In this document: piece after piece, positions 8,197 through 16,855 of the stretch
Position numbering within the stretch: position 1 is the first letter of the stretch
Layout of the letters: each line of letters starts with the position of its first letter
Assembly: GCA_024229615.1 (NCBI GenBank)
Contig: JAAESG010000232.1
Location: 1 to 46,388 of the forward strand
Reading direction: 5' to 3'
Source of the DNA: Gammaproteobacteria bacterium
GTDB taxonomy: Bacteria > Pseudomonadota > Gammaproteobacteria > GCA-001735895
Length of the DNA: 46,388 nt
The notes under the pieces: generated by a model
What the model was told of the DNA's origin: nothing
What the model saw: the letters and a program-made list of their open reading frames with translations, nothing else
The model's database searches: none
Translations under genes and position numbers: made by a program

Positions 8197-9460
8197 TGTG
8201 CAAGATCGGAGTCGAGGCACTGCCCGCGCTGATCCTGGCGAGCATAAAGGGCAGCATCATGCCGAAAAACATGGTCGCCGATTTGGCTTCGAAATGGTCT
8301 TCGGCCAGGCATCCGATCAGGTAGTTCATGCAAATCAGGATAACGGCGAGCTGCGCGACATGGGAGTCGCGCTCATGCGATTTTCGAGACATGGCAATAT
8401 ATATGGGTAGTACCATGACCAACAGGAACAAAATCAATCCTGGGAAGCCGCGTGTTGAAAGTGCCGCCAGATACTGGTTATGCACGTATTTGAATATGTG
8501 AATCGCTTGATTGACCTGGTAGCGTTCGGAATTCTTTCGTGCTTCAACCTTGAAACCACCGACACCGACACCCAGTACTGGATTTTCGAGAAAGATCTTC
8601 CACGCGGTTTTCCATAATTCAATACGCACCCCAAGGGATGTGGTTCGCGCCTGGTCGCGGTAGTCATCGCTCTCAATATAACTGCTGAGACTTTGTATTG
8701 TTTGGTCCACGCGATTCTCGACGATCGGTAAAAAATAGGCGCTAGCGAGGAGCAGGGTGATTCCAATCGCCATGCCGGCCCTTTTGCACAGGGATTGTGA
8801 ACCGGCGAGATAAAATGCGAAAAATACACTCAACACCACCAGAGTCATCCAAGTATTTCTGGATTTGCTGAAAACGACGGTCGCGATACCCAGTAAGAAA
8901 CCAACCAGGGTTAGCCATCGTAGCCAGTGTCCGGGATTTTTAATGAAGTAGAAAAACAAAATTCCGGACAGGCAGAGCTGAATCGGGCCAAAGGAGTTGG
9001 GATTCATGCCCTGCAGGCGGTAATCGATATTCTGGCTCAGATCGATGACTATATCGGTCAGAGAAAACAGGATGCTCGAAAATAAAGCCAGAATAATCAC
9101 CCTGTCGGAAACCGTGACTTTTCTGAACAGAAAGAAGAGTGGAATAGCAAACAGCAGATAAAAATGGCGGCCCCAGAGAAAAGACGAGCCCCGTCCTGGC
9201 TCGCCGTTTATGTAGTAGGTGAAGGCGATCCAAAGAAAATTTGCGATGACGGCACCCAAAAAAGCTCTCTCGGCTCCAGTGGTTGATTTAATCTCTCTTA
9301 AATTGAAGACAAGGTAGCCGAATGCAGTCAGGATCAGAATCACGAACCAGACTTTTGCAACATCGTTGTATCGTGGCAACATGATGATGAAAAGTATGAA
9401 CAATAAGCTTATAGACGCTGTCAGAGCCTTTTCACGTATGTTGGTGAAATCAGATTGCAT
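8189..9460 (-). CDS. O-antigen ligase-like membrane protein (Wzy_C)
   Basis: 423 residues with about ten to twelve hydrophobic segments, as in WaaL/Wzy proteins. Family landmarks are visible: the large periplasmic loop with NPVLGVGVGGF and the HNQYLAALSTRGFPGL stretch, plus SRNTWM in a transmembrane context. Such enzymes attach undecaprenyl-linked O-antigen to lipid A core (WaaL) or polymerise repeat units (Wzy); sequence alone does not separate these. It is the first clear gene of the five-gene minus-strand polysaccharide operon, whose other members overlap or nearly touch. Confidence 0.82.
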   Translation of the reverse strand: MQSDFTNIREKALTASISLLFILFIIMLPRYNDVAKVWFVILILTAFGYLVFNLREIKSTTGAERAFLGAVIANFLWIAFTYYINGEPGRGSSFLWGRHFYLLFAIPLFFLFRKVTVSDRVIILALFSSILFSLTDIVIDLSQNIDYRLQGMNPNSFGPIQLCLSGILFFYFIKNPGHWLRWLTLVGFLLGIATVVFSKSRNTWMTLVVLSVFFAFYLAGSQSLCKRAGMAIGITLLLASAYFLPIVENRVDQTIQSLSSYIESDDYRDQARTTSLGVRIELWKTAWKIFLENPVLGVGVGGFKVEARKNSERYQVNQAIHIFKYVHNQYLAALSTRGFPGLILFLLVMVLPIYIAMSRKSHERDSHVAQLAVILICMNYLIGCLAEDHFEAKSATMFFGMMLPFMLARISAGSASTPILHNE

Positions 9461-9663
9461 TTAATATTCTCAATTGAAACAGCCCGGATATATTTCCTGA
9501 GCGCCTGAAGCTGCAAAAAAATGGCTGATGTGTTTTCCGGCGCATAGAGTATCACAAGCTTCTGCGGTTGCGATTGAATCGCTTGTTGTGGTTCGACTGC
9601 CGGATTTGGCGAGTTAATATCTGGGAAAGTAAGACGTTCTAGCATCGCTATTTCATTCCTCAT
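9421..9663 (-). CDS. Doubtful small open frame upstream of the ligase
   Basis: An 80-codon frame from ATG 9663 runs 40 bases into the ligase gene. It contains KLVILYAPENTS, which resembles the first strand of a glycosyltransferase, but nothing further supports a domain. There is no good ribosome binding site. It may be a leader peptide, a remnant of a lost glycosyltransferase, or chance. Confidence 0.2.
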   Translation of the reverse strand: MRNEIAMLERLTFPDINSPNPAVEPQQAIQSQPQKLVILYAPENTSAIFLQLQALRKYIRAVSIENIKCNLISPTYVKRL

Positions 9664-9969
9664 TTTGTCGGTTCGCTGACAAGTTGTATCGCCGAGGTAT
9701 CGATGAGCGGTATGCAGACCTGTGGAATATGCAGACGGACGGTTTCCTGCCTGAATATGTTGAAAATCAAAACGACCAGGCAATGAAACCTGCTCTGACT
9801 GACATGCTCAGTGGACTGTATTTTTCGTATGAGACCCAAATTTTTACGCTTGCCGGCAAATGATCTGTGTTCTAGGCTGCAACAAAGTCTATAGTCCTGT
9901 CATGCAGCAGGATTTTAAATGCCGGTTTCGGATACCATTTGCTTATTATGTTAATAAGAGAGTTAACCA
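9664..9969. other. Intergenic region without a clear gene
   Basis: About 300 bases between the polysaccharide operon and the small gene at 9970. It should hold the promoters of both divergent units, but I see no promoter good enough to name. A 26-codon frame at 9783-9863 has no supporting features. Confidence 0.5.
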
Positions 9970-10236
9970 GTGATTCCTGAAGTAAAAGAGAGGTTGATGA
10001 AGGTAGTCAAAGATCCTCACTTTAGCCGCAGGGAAAGACACCTGGCCAAGTCATCACTACAACGGATCGATGAACTTGAACTCCAGGTTAATGACCATTG
10101 GACCGAAATGGCAAGAATGGAGTTGTTGACAGAAGTGCAGGAAAAAGCCATAAGTAAGCAGGCTGCGATTGAAGTCGACAGCTTTTTGAAAAGGCACAGA
10201 AGGCGTAGTAAGCCGGGAACCAAGGATCAACGTTAA
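9970..10236 (+). CDS. Small charged hypothetical protein
   Basis: 88 residues, GTG start with AAGAGAG at 9956-9962 as a possible ribosome binding site. The protein is highly charged and predicted helical, without hydrophobic segments; the C-terminus is strongly basic (KRHRRRSK). I do not recognise the family. The stop codon lies seven bases upstream of tRNA-Gly, in the same direction, so the two may share a transcript. Confidence 0.55.
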   Translation: MIPEVKERLMKVVKDPHFSRRERHLAKSSLQRIDELELQVNDHWTEMARMELLTEVQEKAISKQAAIEVDSFLKRHRRRSKPGTKDQR

Positions 10237-10243
10237 TGATGTT

Positions 10244-10319
<76 letters not shown>

Positions 10320-10431
10320 ATTCAACCTGGCCAGGGAGTGATTTTATTGCCAGCCAGGGTATCGAGCAGAATATCGAGTCTCTTCGATTTCCCGGATAGT
10401 GGTCATAGCCGACCGTGAAAATCTCTAGATG

Positions 10432-10470
10432 CAAAAAAAATAGCCCGGACTGACAGGGTCCGGGCTATAG
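10432..10470 (-). terminator. Rho-independent terminator of the phasin gene
   Basis: A perfect 10-bp stem (TAGCCCGGAC with GTCCGGGCTA, 10441-10450 and 10458-10467) with a 7-base loop is followed, reading on the minus strand, by eight T residues (10433-10440). It lies about 70 bases after the phasin stop. Confidence 0.9.
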
Positions 10471-10537
10471 GTACTGTAATTTGCGATTTATCTGACTGCT
10501 AGACGATCCAGAGTGTAGCAATCGGATCAGACGCTGA

Positions 10538-10924
10538 TTACGCGGCCTTCTTGGCAGCTTTGTTCATTTCCTTTTCGAGTTTTTCGACAGTCTTCTTGGC
10601 CTGGGCCTGGACTTCTGCCAGAGATCCTTCGAATACTTTACCCGCTTCAGTCAGCGCAGCTTCAACAGCAGCGGCATTTTCCCTGCTTGCGGCAACCCAC
10701 TTCTCGCCCAACTTTTCAACAAATTTCTGTTGCAGTTGAACCGCGTCATTGACGTCCTTGGTAGCAGCCAGCGCTTGCAGGTGAGTCAGGTTAGACTGCA
10801 TCATTTCAGCTGTTTTTTCAGACTGGCTTTGCAGCAGGTTAACTGCCAGGGCAGTGTTGTTTTCTGCCAGTTTCATCACTGGTTTCAGGCTTTCTTGCGC
10901 TAATTTTACAAAATCTTCGTACAT
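10538..10924 (-). CDS. Phasin family protein
   Basis: 128 residues, entirely helical and rich in Ala, Glu, Lys and Gln, with the phasin layout (FVKLAQESLKPVMKLAENNT start, QQKFVEKLGEKW middle) and a lysine/alanine-rich tail like those of PhaP/PhaF proteins. Phasins coat polyhydroxyalkanoate granules. No PHA synthase or depolymerase is in this window, so the gene stands alone with its own promoter and terminator. The control region carries two PhaR-like palindromes, which fits the usual repression of phasin genes by PhaR. GAGGAAAC upstream of the ATG is the ribosome binding site. Confidence 0.88.
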   Translation of the reverse strand: MYEDFVKLAQESLKPVMKLAENNTALAVNLLQSQSEKTAEMMQSNLTHLQALAATKDVNDAVQLQQKFVEKLGEKWVAASRENAAAVEAALTEAGKVFEGSLAEVQAQAKKTVEKLEKEMNKAAKKAA

Positions 10925-10966
10925 GATAGTTTCCTCAATTAAATATAGAAATTGGTTTAAAATTCG

Positions 10967-10981
10967 TGCTGCAGTGCAGCA
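10967..10981. promoter_or_regulatory. PhaR-like operator, proximal site
   Basis: TGCTGCAGTGCAGCA is a near-perfect palindrome containing CTGC-N3-GCAG, the form described for PhaR sites in PHA-producing bacteria. It lies downstream of the -10 of the phasin promoter, where a bound repressor would block initiation. Confidence 0.6.
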
Positions 10982-10989
10982 ATATGAAT

Positions 10990-11018
10990 AATATAGAGGC
11001 TACAAGTGTCACTGTCAA
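10990..11018 (-). promoter_or_regulatory. Sigma70 promoter of the phasin gene
   Basis: On the minus strand, TTGACA (11013-11018) and TATATT (10990-10995) are separated by exactly 17 bases. This is the best sigma70 match seen in the window. Transcription would start near 10983, about 60 bases before the phasin ATG. Confidence 0.8.
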
Positions 11019-11024
11019 GAAATA

Positions 11025-11039
11025 TGTTGCAATGCAGCA
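11025..11039. promoter_or_regulatory. PhaR-like operator, distal site
   Basis: TGTTGCAATGCAGCA differs from the proximal site at two positions. The two centres are 58 bases apart and flank the promoter, a layout that would allow a repression loop. Confidence 0.55.
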
Positions 11040-11274
11040 AAAATAATCGAATTCAACTGGGTGCAAATAATTGGGTGAGGTTAACTCAATAAGTTTAACG
11101 ACTTAAGGTGATGTTCTCAGACTATACATTAAGTTAACGAAGGACCTGGGGAGTTTCAGTCGGGAAGATTTGAAAATTTTTCGAGCAGTTGGCCAATTTG
11201 CTCACTAAAAAGCTGTCTCGTGAGCTTCAATTGGACATTTGAAATGGGGTCTTTTATTCTTCCCGGACTTTAAA
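11040..11274. other. Upstream region of the first ABC operon
   Basis: No gene. GTTAAC occurs twice (in AGGTTAACTCA near 11080 and AAGTTAACGAA near 11133), and AAGTTTAACGA resembles the second. A possible -10 (TATACA, near 11124) has no good -35. These repeats may be operator sites for the transporter operon, but the evidence is weak. Confidence 0.35.
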
Positions 11275-12222
11275 ATGAGTATTAATAACATGATCAAACA
11301 ATCGAGACGAATTGCCAGGGCAGCAGTACTGGTCCTGGGCGCAACTGTATTGCTTGGCACGGGGTCGATACAGGCAGCCGATATGGGGGCAAAGAATGAA
11401 CCCATTAAACTGGCGATGCACGAATGGACGGGACAACACATCACCACGCTTATTTCTGGTCATGTACTGGAGAAAATGGGCTACGAGGTAGAATTTGTCA
11501 CGGCGGGTTATCTCGGCGCCGGAACAGCCATCGCCGACGGCAACCTGACCGCTTCTCTTGAAGTCTGGGATAATAACCTGGGCGAATTCTTCCCTAAATT
11601 GTTAAGTGCAGGCAAGCTGGAAGATCTTGGCGACGTGGGTCTGGATGGCAAAGAAGGCTGGATATACCCCGCGCATATGAGCAAAAAGTGCCCCGGTTTG
11701 CCAGCCTGGGATGCTTTCAAGAGCTGCGCCAAGAAATTCGCATCGGCAGAAACCTATCCGAAGGGTCGTTTCCTCGAGTATCCCGCCGACTGGGGTGATC
11801 GTTCAACTCAGTTGATCAAAGCTGAAAAACTGGACTACACGCCGATTCCGGCCGGTTCTGAAGGCGCAATGGTTGCGGAACTGAAAGCCTCGGTTGAAAC
11901 AGAGACACCGCTGGTCATGATGTTCTGGGCGCCACACTGGATTCTGGCGAATGTCGATGTCGGATGGGTTGATATACCCCACGAACAGCTGGCCAATAGC
12001 AGCATGTTAAAACCACGTACATTCAAGGTCGTTTGGCCTGGCACCAAGGGCAAGTGGCCGGCAGCTTATGAAGCGCTCAAATCGATCAAGATTACCAATG
12101 CCATACAGGAGCCTCTGATGGATCTGGTCGATAATCAGGGAAAGGATGCGAAAACCGTAACCAAAGCCTGGGTAGATCAGAATGAAGCAGTCTGGAAGCC
12201 ATGGGTACAGGCTGCCATGTGA
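11275..12222 (+). CDS. OpuAC-family substrate-binding protein, operon 1
   Basis: 315 residues from ATG 11275: a signal peptide (basic start, hydrophobic core, SIQAAD cleavage region near residue 35) followed by a type II periplasmic binding domain of the OpuAC family, which binds quaternary amines such as betaine, choline or TMAO. Tryptophans at W51, W98, W129, W218 and W222 could form the aromatic box for a trimethylammonium group. It is the first gene of an ABC transporter operon. The exact ligand cannot be read from sequence. An upstream in-frame ATG at 11239 adds residues that do not look like a signal peptide. Confidence 0.88.
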   Translation: MSINNMIKQSRRIARAAVLVLGATVLLGTGSIQAADMGAKNEPIKLAMHEWTGQHITTLISGHVLEKMGYEVEFVTAGYLGAGTAIADGNLTASLEVWDNNLGEFFPKLLSAGKLEDLGDVGLDGKEGWIYPAHMSKKCPGLPAWDAFKSCAKKFASAETYPKGRFLEYPADWGDRSTQLIKAEKLDYTPIPAGSEGAMVAELKASVETETPLVMMFWAPHWILANVDVGWVDIPHEQLANSSMLKPRTFKVVWPGTKGKWPAAYEALKSIKITNAIQEPLMDLVDNQGKDAKTVTKAWVDQNEAVWKPWVQAAM

Positions 12223-12254
12223 TCTTCCGGCAGTTAGCAATGCATCTCTAAACA

Positions 12255-12290
12255 GGCCTGTCAGGGAAATCCCCGGCAGGCCATTTGTTT
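12255..12290 (+). terminator. Intercistronic hairpin after binding-protein gene 1
   Basis: A 12-bp stem with one mismatch (GGCCTGTCAGGG with CCCCGGCAGGCC, loop AAAT) is followed by ATTTGTTT. It probably lowers read-through or stabilises the upstream message, giving more binding protein than membrane components. Confidence 0.55.
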
Positions 12291-12318
12291 CATAATAAAA
12301 ATTATAGAGAGGAGTTCC

Positions 12319-13383
12319 ATGGGTGACCCCGCCAGCAGTATCGTCAAGCTTGCCTGTCGCAATATATGGAAGGTGTATGGGGACAACCCAGGGCAATATT
12401 TTAATACCAACCAGGATCACGTTAGTGATCCCGCGGCTACCCTCGAAAAAATCATCCAGGGAAACCACATTCCAGCTGCAGCCGACGTATCATTTGATGT
12501 CCATGAGGGGGAAATTTTCGTCATCATGGGTCTATCGGGCTCGGGTAAATCCACCATGGTGCGCTGCCTCTCTCGGCTGGTCGAGCCAACCGCCGGTGAA
12601 ATAATTCTCGGCGACATAGATCTCCTCAAAGCAAACGACGAAGAATTGATCGAAATTCGCCGGCACAAGATGGGTATGGTGTTTCAATCCTTCGGGCTGT
12701 TACCCCATCTCAGTGTTCTGGACAATGTTGCCTTTCCTCTCAAGATTCAAAACATCGGAGAAGCCGAAAGGCGGCGCAAGGCCGCAGAGATGATCGAACT
12801 GGTCGGTTTGAGCGGCCGTGAAGATGCTTTTCCACGCCAGCTTTCGGGCGGTCAGCAGCAGAGGGTGGGTATCGCCCGATCGCTCGCGGTCGAACCCGAA
12901 CTGTGGTTTCTCGACGAGCCGTTTTCAGCCCTTGATCCGCTAATTCGGCGGCAAATGCAGGATGAGTTTGTGCGTTTACAAACCATGCTGCACAAGACCA
13001 TAGTCTTTATAACGCATGATTTTCTCGAGGCTTTGAAGCTGGCTGATCGTATCGCCATTATGAAAGACGGGCAGGTCGTGCAGATCGGAACGCCGGCGGA
13101 AATCGTGCTCAACCCGGCGACTTCCTACGTGGCCGAGTTTACCTCGGATGTACCGCTGGTCCGGGTCATCACCTGCGGCTCGATCATGGTGCCTGCGACA
13201 CAGGATCTGGACCACTCGATCATTGCCCGTCCGGATACCACGCTGGAGGAATTGCTACCCGGATTTTCCGGACGTGTCGAACCCATACCGGTTGTCTCTG
13301 ATGACGAACTCGTCGGCATGGTGACTCCGGCCGACGTGTTGCAGGCCCTGGCTGAAAGCGAAGCCAAGGCGAGCCAGAAATGA
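12319..13383 (+). CDS. Betaine/TMAO-type ABC transporter ATPase, operon 1
   Basis: 354 residues, ProV/OpuAA-like. Walker A GLSGSGKST (71-79), Q-loop near 123, signature LSGGQQQ (175-181), Walker B LWFLDE (195-200) and H233 are all intact. A C-terminal region (about 285-350, with VEPIPVVSDDELVGMVT) looks like a CBS-type regulatory module, which in OpuA-type systems senses ionic strength or nucleotides. The start ATG follows GAGAGGAG. The stop overlaps the permease start by four bases (ATGA), so the two are coupled. Confidence 0.93.
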   Translation: MGDPASSIVKLACRNIWKVYGDNPGQYFNTNQDHVSDPAATLEKIIQGNHIPAAADVSFDVHEGEIFVIMGLSGSGKSTMVRCLSRLVEPTAGEIILGDIDLLKANDEELIEIRRHKMGMVFQSFGLLPHLSVLDNVAFPLKIQNIGEAERRRKAAEMIELVGLSGREDAFPRQLSGGQQQRVGIARSLAVEPELWFLDEPFSALDPLIRRQMQDEFVRLQTMLHKTIVFITHDFLEALKLADRIAIMKDGQVVQIGTPAEIVLNPATSYVAEFTSDVPLVRVITCGSIMVPATQDLDHSIIARPDTTLEELLPGFSGRVEPIPVVSDDELVGMVTPADVLQALAESEAKASQK

Positions 13384-15470
13384 GTAATGGGCGTGCATCA
13401 CAGCGGCCTTCAGCTTTAAAAACCGGGTTTGCTCCGTGGTTGTTTTTAGGCGTCGGCACGATCCTGTGCCTGCTGGCGGTAGATGTGGCGCCCTGGCTCA
13501 AGGAGTACCCGGAAAACTGGGTTATTCCCCTGTCTGATGGCATTACTGCGGCCGCCAGCTGGTTCGTGGATAACTTCAAGTGGGCATTTCGCGGCATTTC
13601 CTGGTTATTGAACTGGCCTATGTGGGGTGTGCAATCGGTACTACAGTGGTTACCGTGGCCGCTGACTATTGCGTTTTTTGCTATCTTCGCCCATCGCTAT
13701 GGAAGTTTCCGGCTGGCTCTGTTTACCAGCCTGGCTCTGGGCTACATGGCGGTTGTCGGATACTGGTCCGAATCCATGAACACCCTGGCCCTGGTGACCT
13801 TATCGGTACCGCTGTCGATTAGTATTGGCCTGGCTCTGGGTATTGTCGCCTTCAAGTCGGAAAGAACCGACCGGGTGATTCAGCCGACACTGGATCTGAT
13901 GCAAACCATACCGGCTTTTGCCTATCTGATACCGATTCTGTTCCTGTTCGGTTTTGGACCGGTAGTCGGGTTAATTTCGAGTGCTATTTTTGCCATTCCA
14001 CCCATGGTTCGCAATACCATCCTCGGCTTGAAGCAGGTCCCGCCAGCCGTACTCGAATCGGGCATCATGAGCGGTTGCACTCCACGCCAGCGTTTCTGGC
14101 AGGTAGAGCTGCCGACAGCGCTGCCGCAAATCATGATCGGGGTAAATCAATCCACCATGGCGGCACTTTCGATGGTCATCATCGCCGCCATTATCGGTGG
14201 TTTCGACGATATCGGCTGGGAGGTTCTGAGTACCATGCGCAAGGCGCAGTTTGGCAACAGCTTACTGGCCGGAATGGTGATCGCATTGCTGGCGATGATT
14301 CTGGATCGATTGTCCTGGGCACTGGCAAACCAGCAAAATGTTCCCAATCGACCCCGGGACAGCCTGATATCTCGTTACAAACACTCGTTTATTGCGCTAG
14401 CCGCATTCATCGTTATTACCATTTTGGCGCAATTGTTACCGGCATTCGCGACATATCCCGATGCCTGGGTTTTTTATCCGGCGGATTCTTTAAACGAATT
14501 CGTCAATTACATCGTGCGCAATTACTGGAGCGTGATGGAATCGATCAAGAACAATACGTTGTTCTTTATCATGTTACCGCTACGCAATGGACTCTCGGTC
14601 GCAATCAATCCTTTCACCTGGGGCTTCGAAGTGACCCCGGTGATGATCTGGGGGTATGCAATAGCCACCACCTTACTGACGTTGTGGCTTTATCTTCGCA
14701 AGAGCTGGCGCCATGCGACGGGTGCTGCGGTTTTTGCGCTATTCCTGTTTTTTGGCACCACTGGCACACCCTGGCCGGTATTCATCGGCATTACCACGCT
14801 AGTAGCCTACCAGGCGGGTGGTCGAAGGGTTGCGCTGTTCGCTTTTTTTTCGATGGCCTTCATGCTTATCAACGGTCTCTGGCACCCTGTTATGCTATCG
14901 GTTTACCTGTGCGGTACCGCGGTGTTACTGAGCATTATTTTGGGTGGTTTGATCGGCATCTGGGCGGCACATAACGATACCGTTTCCAGCATCATCAGAC
15001 CCATTAACGACACGCTGCAGACCATGCCTCAATTCGTCTTGTTAATTCCGGTACTGATGCTGTTCCGCGTGGGTGAATTTTCCGCATTGCTGGCGGTCAT
15101 TGCCTATGCCATCGTACCGCCGATTCGCTACTTTGAGCATGGACTACGCAGTGTGCCGACGGAAATCGTCGAGGCAGCCCGGCAGATGGGATGTACACCG
15201 CGTCAGATGTTGTTTGAAGTCAAATTACCGCTGGCGTTGCCGGTCATCATGCTCGGCCTTAACCAGGCCATTATGTATGGCCTCGGCATGCTGGTGATCG
15301 CTGCCATGGTCGGAACCCAGGGCCTGGGTCAGCAAATTTTCCTCGCACTCGGCAAGGCGGACATGGGACGGGGCATTGTCACCGGCCTGTCCATGGCCCT
15401 GGTAGCGATGGTCGCGGACCGTATCCTCCAGGCTTATAGCCGGAAGCGCCAGGAAGCCCTCGGCTTATGA
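13380..15470 (+). CDS. Fused double permease of betaine/TMAO-type ABC transporter, operon 1
   Basis: 696 residues with two binding-protein-dependent permease domains in one chain. Each half has its own EAA-type loop: GCTPRQRFW near residue 232 and GCTPRQMLF near residue 603. Single-domain ProW is about 350 residues, so this is a tandem fusion, as reported for TmoW and some choline/betaine permeases. About twelve or more hydrophobic segments are visible. An N-terminal stretch (about 35-95) with amphipathic WLLNWPMWG-like sequence resembles the periplasmic start of ProW. It is translationally coupled to the ATPase. Confidence 0.92.
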   Translation: MSNGRASQRPSALKTGFAPWLFLGVGTILCLLAVDVAPWLKEYPENWVIPLSDGITAAASWFVDNFKWAFRGISWLLNWPMWGVQSVLQWLPWPLTIAFFAIFAHRYGSFRLALFTSLALGYMAVVGYWSESMNTLALVTLSVPLSISIGLALGIVAFKSERTDRVIQPTLDLMQTIPAFAYLIPILFLFGFGPVVGLISSAIFAIPPMVRNTILGLKQVPPAVLESGIMSGCTPRQRFWQVELPTALPQIMIGVNQSTMAALSMVIIAAIIGGFDDIGWEVLSTMRKAQFGNSLLAGMVIALLAMILDRLSWALANQQNVPNRPRDSLISRYKHSFIALAAFIVITILAQLLPAFATYPDAWVFYPADSLNEFVNYIVRNYWSVMESIKNNTLFFIMLPLRNGLSVAINPFTWGFEVTPVMIWGYAIATTLLTLWLYLRKSWRHATGAAVFALFLFFGTTGTPWPVFIGITTLVAYQAGGRRVALFAFFSMAFMLINGLWHPVMLSVYLCGTAVLLSIILGGLIGIWAAHNDTVSSIIRPINDTLQTMPQFVLLIPVLMLFRVGEFSALLAVIAYAIVPPIRYFEHGLRSVPTEIVEAARQMGCTPRQMLFEVKLPLALPVIMLGLNQAIMYGLGMLVIAAMVGTQGLGQQIFLALGKADMGRGIVTGLSMALVAMVADRILQAYSRKRQEALGL

Positions 15471-15501
15471 CCGGGAAACGCTGAGACGGAGAAGCGCGGT
15501 C

Positions 15502-16320
15502 ATGCGTACCAGGCTCTTTCTGCTGGACCTTGGACGGATGCATATGCAACGTTCGGGTTTTCTCGGCGATCTCCCCAAAAATGATCCGATTGCCAGTGAA
15601 GTAGTGGAATTTCCAATTTCAGCCTGTCTTATTGATGGTCCGCAAGGGCGCATTCTGTATGACGCAGGATGTCATCCCGATGCGATGAAACCGAACGGTC
15701 GCTGGCCACAGGACTTTCAGTCACAGTTCCCGTGGTCGGGGGATGAAAGCTGTCATCTACCCAATCGTCTCGAACAACTCGGGCTCGGAGCCGACGACAT
15801 CGATCACGTGGTTTTGTCACACTTGCACTCTGATCATGCGGGTTGTGTGGAGTTCTTCAGTAATTCTCAGGTGATTGTGCACCGTAACGAATTCGATGCC
15901 GCGCTTCTGGCGCATAAACGAAGAGAGGACGATGGGTTTTATGCCTGGAGAGATATCGAGCATTGGCGAATGCCTGATCTGAACTGGCGTCTTGTTGAAG
16001 AGCAAGAAGAAGAATTGTCGATCACTGAACAAGTGACATTGCTTAACTGGGGCGCCGGGCATTCGGCCGGCATGCTGGGTCTTGAGTTATCATTGCCGGA
16101 AAGCGGTCAGGTCATACTCGCATCCGATGCTGTTTACTCCCTCGATAATCTGGGCCCTCCGTTGCGCCCAACTGGGTTTAACTTCTCGTCGGTCAAGGCC
16201 GCCCAAACGGTCGAGAAAATTCGAGTTCGCGCATTGAGTCACAACGCACAGATCTGGTGTGGCCATGATATGTCGCAATTCCTAAGCCTGCGATGCTCCA
16301 CCGATGGCTGGTACGAGTAA
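15502..16320 (+). CDS. Metallo-beta-lactamase-fold hydrolase, AHL-lactonase-like
   Basis: 272 residues with the dinuclear zinc motif SHLHSDHAG (H107, H109, D111, H112), followed by GHSAG, a SDAVYS aspartate and CGHD. The overall order matches the AiiA/AttM type of N-acyl-homoserine lactonases, but other small esterases and lactonases share it. It is 31 bases after the permease gene, so it is the last gene of ABC operon 1. It may hydrolyse an imported ester or lactone rather than a quorum signal; this is inference. No signal peptide is seen, so it acts in the cytoplasm. Confidence 0.85.
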   Translation: MRTRLFLLDLGRMHMQRSGFLGDLPKNDPIASEVVEFPISACLIDGPQGRILYDAGCHPDAMKPNGRWPQDFQSQFPWSGDESCHLPNRLEQLGLGADDIDHVVLSHLHSDHAGCVEFFSNSQVIVHRNEFDAALLAHKRREDDGFYAWRDIEHWRMPDLNWRLVEEQEEELSITEQVTLLNWGAGHSAGMLGLELSLPESGQVILASDAVYSLDNLGPPLRPTGFNFSSVKAAQTVEKIRVRALSHNAQIWCGHDMSQFLSLRCSTDGWYE

Positions 16321-16466
16321 CGCTAATCCGCACAATCCTCACCCCGAATTTAATCCGACTGAGTAGTGATCCAGAACGCCTTCCTCGCATTGTTTGTGCG
16401 GCCCGACTCTCGCCTCGACGAGGGTCAGGACAACTTTTCCAACGGCCGGTTCCGGCCTTTGCCAAA

Positions 16467-16834
16467 TCACTTAAGCAAGTGTAAAAGTATAATCGCCAGA
16501 CATATCGCAAGCGACCCATAACCCGGCAGCCACTTGAAAGAGGTCGTGGGACAGGTGTCATCGTGGCTGAGTTCGAAAAACTACCGGACAACGCGATTAA
16601 AAAAGTGACCGCCCATGAGCCGAAAAACGGGATGTAGTGAATGCCTGTTCTTGTCAGGAAAAGCCCAACCAGCATTAATCCGTAGGCGATGGCGACGACA
16701 GGGCAAATTGCCTGCCTGCCAGATGCGAACAGGCTTTTGCTGTTCTGTGAAATTAGCGTAAGAAACACTCAGACTACCCCAGAAGCCGATACCCAGTATC
16801 ATCAGTAAAGTCGTAGTGGTTTTTATTTGTCATT
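16467..16834 (-). pseudogene. Small membrane protein gene broken by frameshifts
   Basis: Read on the minus strand, three frames must be joined to give one plausible polypeptide: LLMILGIGFWGSLSVSYANF, then AIAYGLMLVGLFL and FFGSWAVTFLIALSGSFSNSA, then FKWLPGYGSLAICLAIILL ending at TGA 16467. Together they make about 115 residues with three or four membrane segments and no stop inside the joined path. Two frameshifts are required, so it is a decayed gene unless the assembly has indels. The family was not recognised. It lies downstream of another remnant on the same strand. Confidence 0.5.
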
Positions 16835-16855
16835 TTAATGAGTACCTCGCCCGGA

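Noticed and set aside
10320-10430. Terminator directly after tRNA-Gly
   Set aside because: CCTGGC/GCCAGG complementarity exists, but the loop is long and there is no T-run on the plus strand.
14075-14974. A 299-codon open frame on the plus strand within the operon 1 permease
   Set aside because: It lies fully inside a well-supported permease in another frame, and its translation is rich in His, Arg and Gly without any recognisable domain.
16193-16768. A 191-codon minus-strand frame as one intact gene
   Set aside because: Only its first part is protein-like (membrane segments). The rest is antisense to the lactonase-like gene. A frameshifted remnant explains the data better.
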